Shown here one piece after another: positions 63,524-64,000 of a DNA stretch of 64,000 nucleotides (positions are counted from its first letter, which is position 1; every line of letters begins with the position of its first letter). Position numbers and translations under genes: made by a program. Origin of the DNA: Brevibacterium antiquum CNRZ 918 (GTDB lineage Bacteria; Actinomycetota; Actinomycetes; Actinomycetales; Brevibacteriaceae). The stretch spans positions 124,001-188,000 of the forward strand of contig NZ_FXZD01000002.1 of the NCBI RefSeq assembly GCF_900169145.1, written 5' to 3'. The notes beneath the pieces were generated by a model. The model was not told the DNA's origin. It was given only the letters and a program-made list of their open reading frames with translations, and ran no database searches.

Positions 63524-64000
63524 ATGAATCCCATAATTGAAAATTCAGCCCAGATCCACGACATCGCAGTCCTGGATTCCACCCCGATCAGTGCCGATCG
63601 GCTGACCCTCTCCTCACCTGCCGCGAACATTTCGGCAACGGCGGACATCACGGCCGCCGGCGGTGTCGACCAGGCGATCGAATCGTTCTTCGGCCCGATT
63701 GCCGAAGCGTTCAGCAACGTTGTCTTCTACGAGCTGCCCATCGGCGGGGTGGGGATCCCCCTCATCGTCGTCTGGCTCATGGCAGCCGCGGTCTTCCTCA
63801 CCATCTACCTGCGATTTCAGCCGATCAGGGGGTTGAAGTACTCAGTCGGCATTATCCGCGGACGCTTCACCCGCAAGACCGACCCCGGTCAGGTCTCGAG
63901 CTTCCAGGCGCTGGCCACCGAACTCTCCGGCACAGTGGGGCTGGGCAACATTGCCGGTGTCGCCGTCGCCATCACCGTCGGCGGACCCGGTGCCGCACTC
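63524..64000 (+). CDS. Alanine/glycine:cation symporter family protein (AGCS), 3' end outside window
   Basis: The first 159 codons of a sodium-coupled amino-acid transporter. After about 65 polar residues comes helix 1 (LPIGGVGIPLIVVWLMAAAV) and then the AGCS signature: FQPIRGLKYSVGIIRGRF, VSSFQALATELSGTVGLGN and IAGVAVAITVGGPGAAL. The frame is open to the window edge. The start is ATG at 63524, or GTG at 63518. Substrate specificity cannot be judged from the part seen. Confidence 0.9.
   Translation, partial: MNPIIENSAQIHDIAVLDSTPISADRLTLSSPAANISATADITAAGGVDQAIESFFGPIAEAFSNVVFYELPIGGVGIPLIVVWLMAAAVFLTIYLRFQPIRGLKYSVGIIRGRFTRKTDPGQVSSFQALATELSGTVGLGNIAGVAVAITVGGPGAAL

Overview
This 64 kb window is the replication-origin region of a high-GC actinobacterium. 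The order rpmH-dnaA-dnaN-recF-dciA-gyrB-gyrA-DUF3566-tRNA-Ile-tRNA-Ala, followed further on by the crgA/sortase/pabA block and the kinase/phosphatase/FHA cell-wall cluster, is typical of Actinomycetota. The mix of genes (S9/tricorn-like S41 protease, class E sortase, DUF222-HNH gene, DLW-39 micro-protein, frequent GTG/TTG starts) points to Micrococcales, probably Brevibacterium; the genus is an inference from memory of the gene content, not a measured placement.

Layout. 1-718 (minus): yidD (cut by the window edge), rnpA, rpmH. 719-3308: oriC, with DnaA boxes on both sides of dnaA. 3309-11846 (plus): dnaN, recF, dciA, gyrB, gyrA and a DUF3566 membrane protein, all close or overlapping. 12064-12404: tRNA-Ile, a 38-residue DLW-39 protein and tRNA-Ala. 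12611-28416: mixed accessory and housekeeping genes: two drug-type MFS pumps (one in an operon with its TetR repressor), a Kv-type potassium channel, a second identical tRNA-Ala, aldehyde dehydrogenase, two RibD/DHFR-like reductases, DUF5808, DUF488, a 1107-residue tricorn-like protease, argS and a CynX-type MFS gene overlapping argS. 28547-34328: a repeat-rich membrane-anchored protein, cyclophilin, rhomboid protease, CrgA with a very long N-terminal extension, class E sortase, a 55-residue membrane protein and pabA/trpG. 35075-44851 (minus): fhaA-fhaB-pstP-rodA/ftsW-pbpA-pknA-pknB, an almost fully overlapping operon that couples Ser/Thr phosphorylation to peptidoglycan synthesis. 45252-64000: tRNA-Leu, then accessory metabolism and transport: YciI, exonuclease/polymerase, alcohol dehydrogenase, VanZ, a MarR/VOC divergent pair, PhzF and methyltransferase, LysE, M50 protease, HAD phosphatase, DUF222-HNH, purine permease and 8-oxoguanine deaminase, small membrane proteins, a glutamine amidotransferase, and the start of an AGCS transporter.

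Most notable points: (1) the purine/xanthine permease has a well-placed ATG and ribosome binding site, then an in-frame TAG at codon 10, and the conserved N-terminus continues in the same frame after the stop; (2) five DnaA-box-like sites sit in a 126-bp stretch between two convergent genes about 28 kb from oriC, where a promoter role is unlikely; (3) an intrinsic-terminator-like hairpin with a six-U tract lies in the leader of rpmH; (4) four short tandem-repeat loci with 13- or 16-bp units, three of them directly at gene 3' ends and the fourth in the spacer after tRNA-Leu, plus a 23-bp stem between two convergent genes whose only two non-identical pairs are G-U wobbles. No CRISPR array, insertion sequence, prophage or biosynthetic cluster was seen. 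The window is mostly core chromosome, so the novelty lies in regulatory and repeat structure, not in a new gene system.
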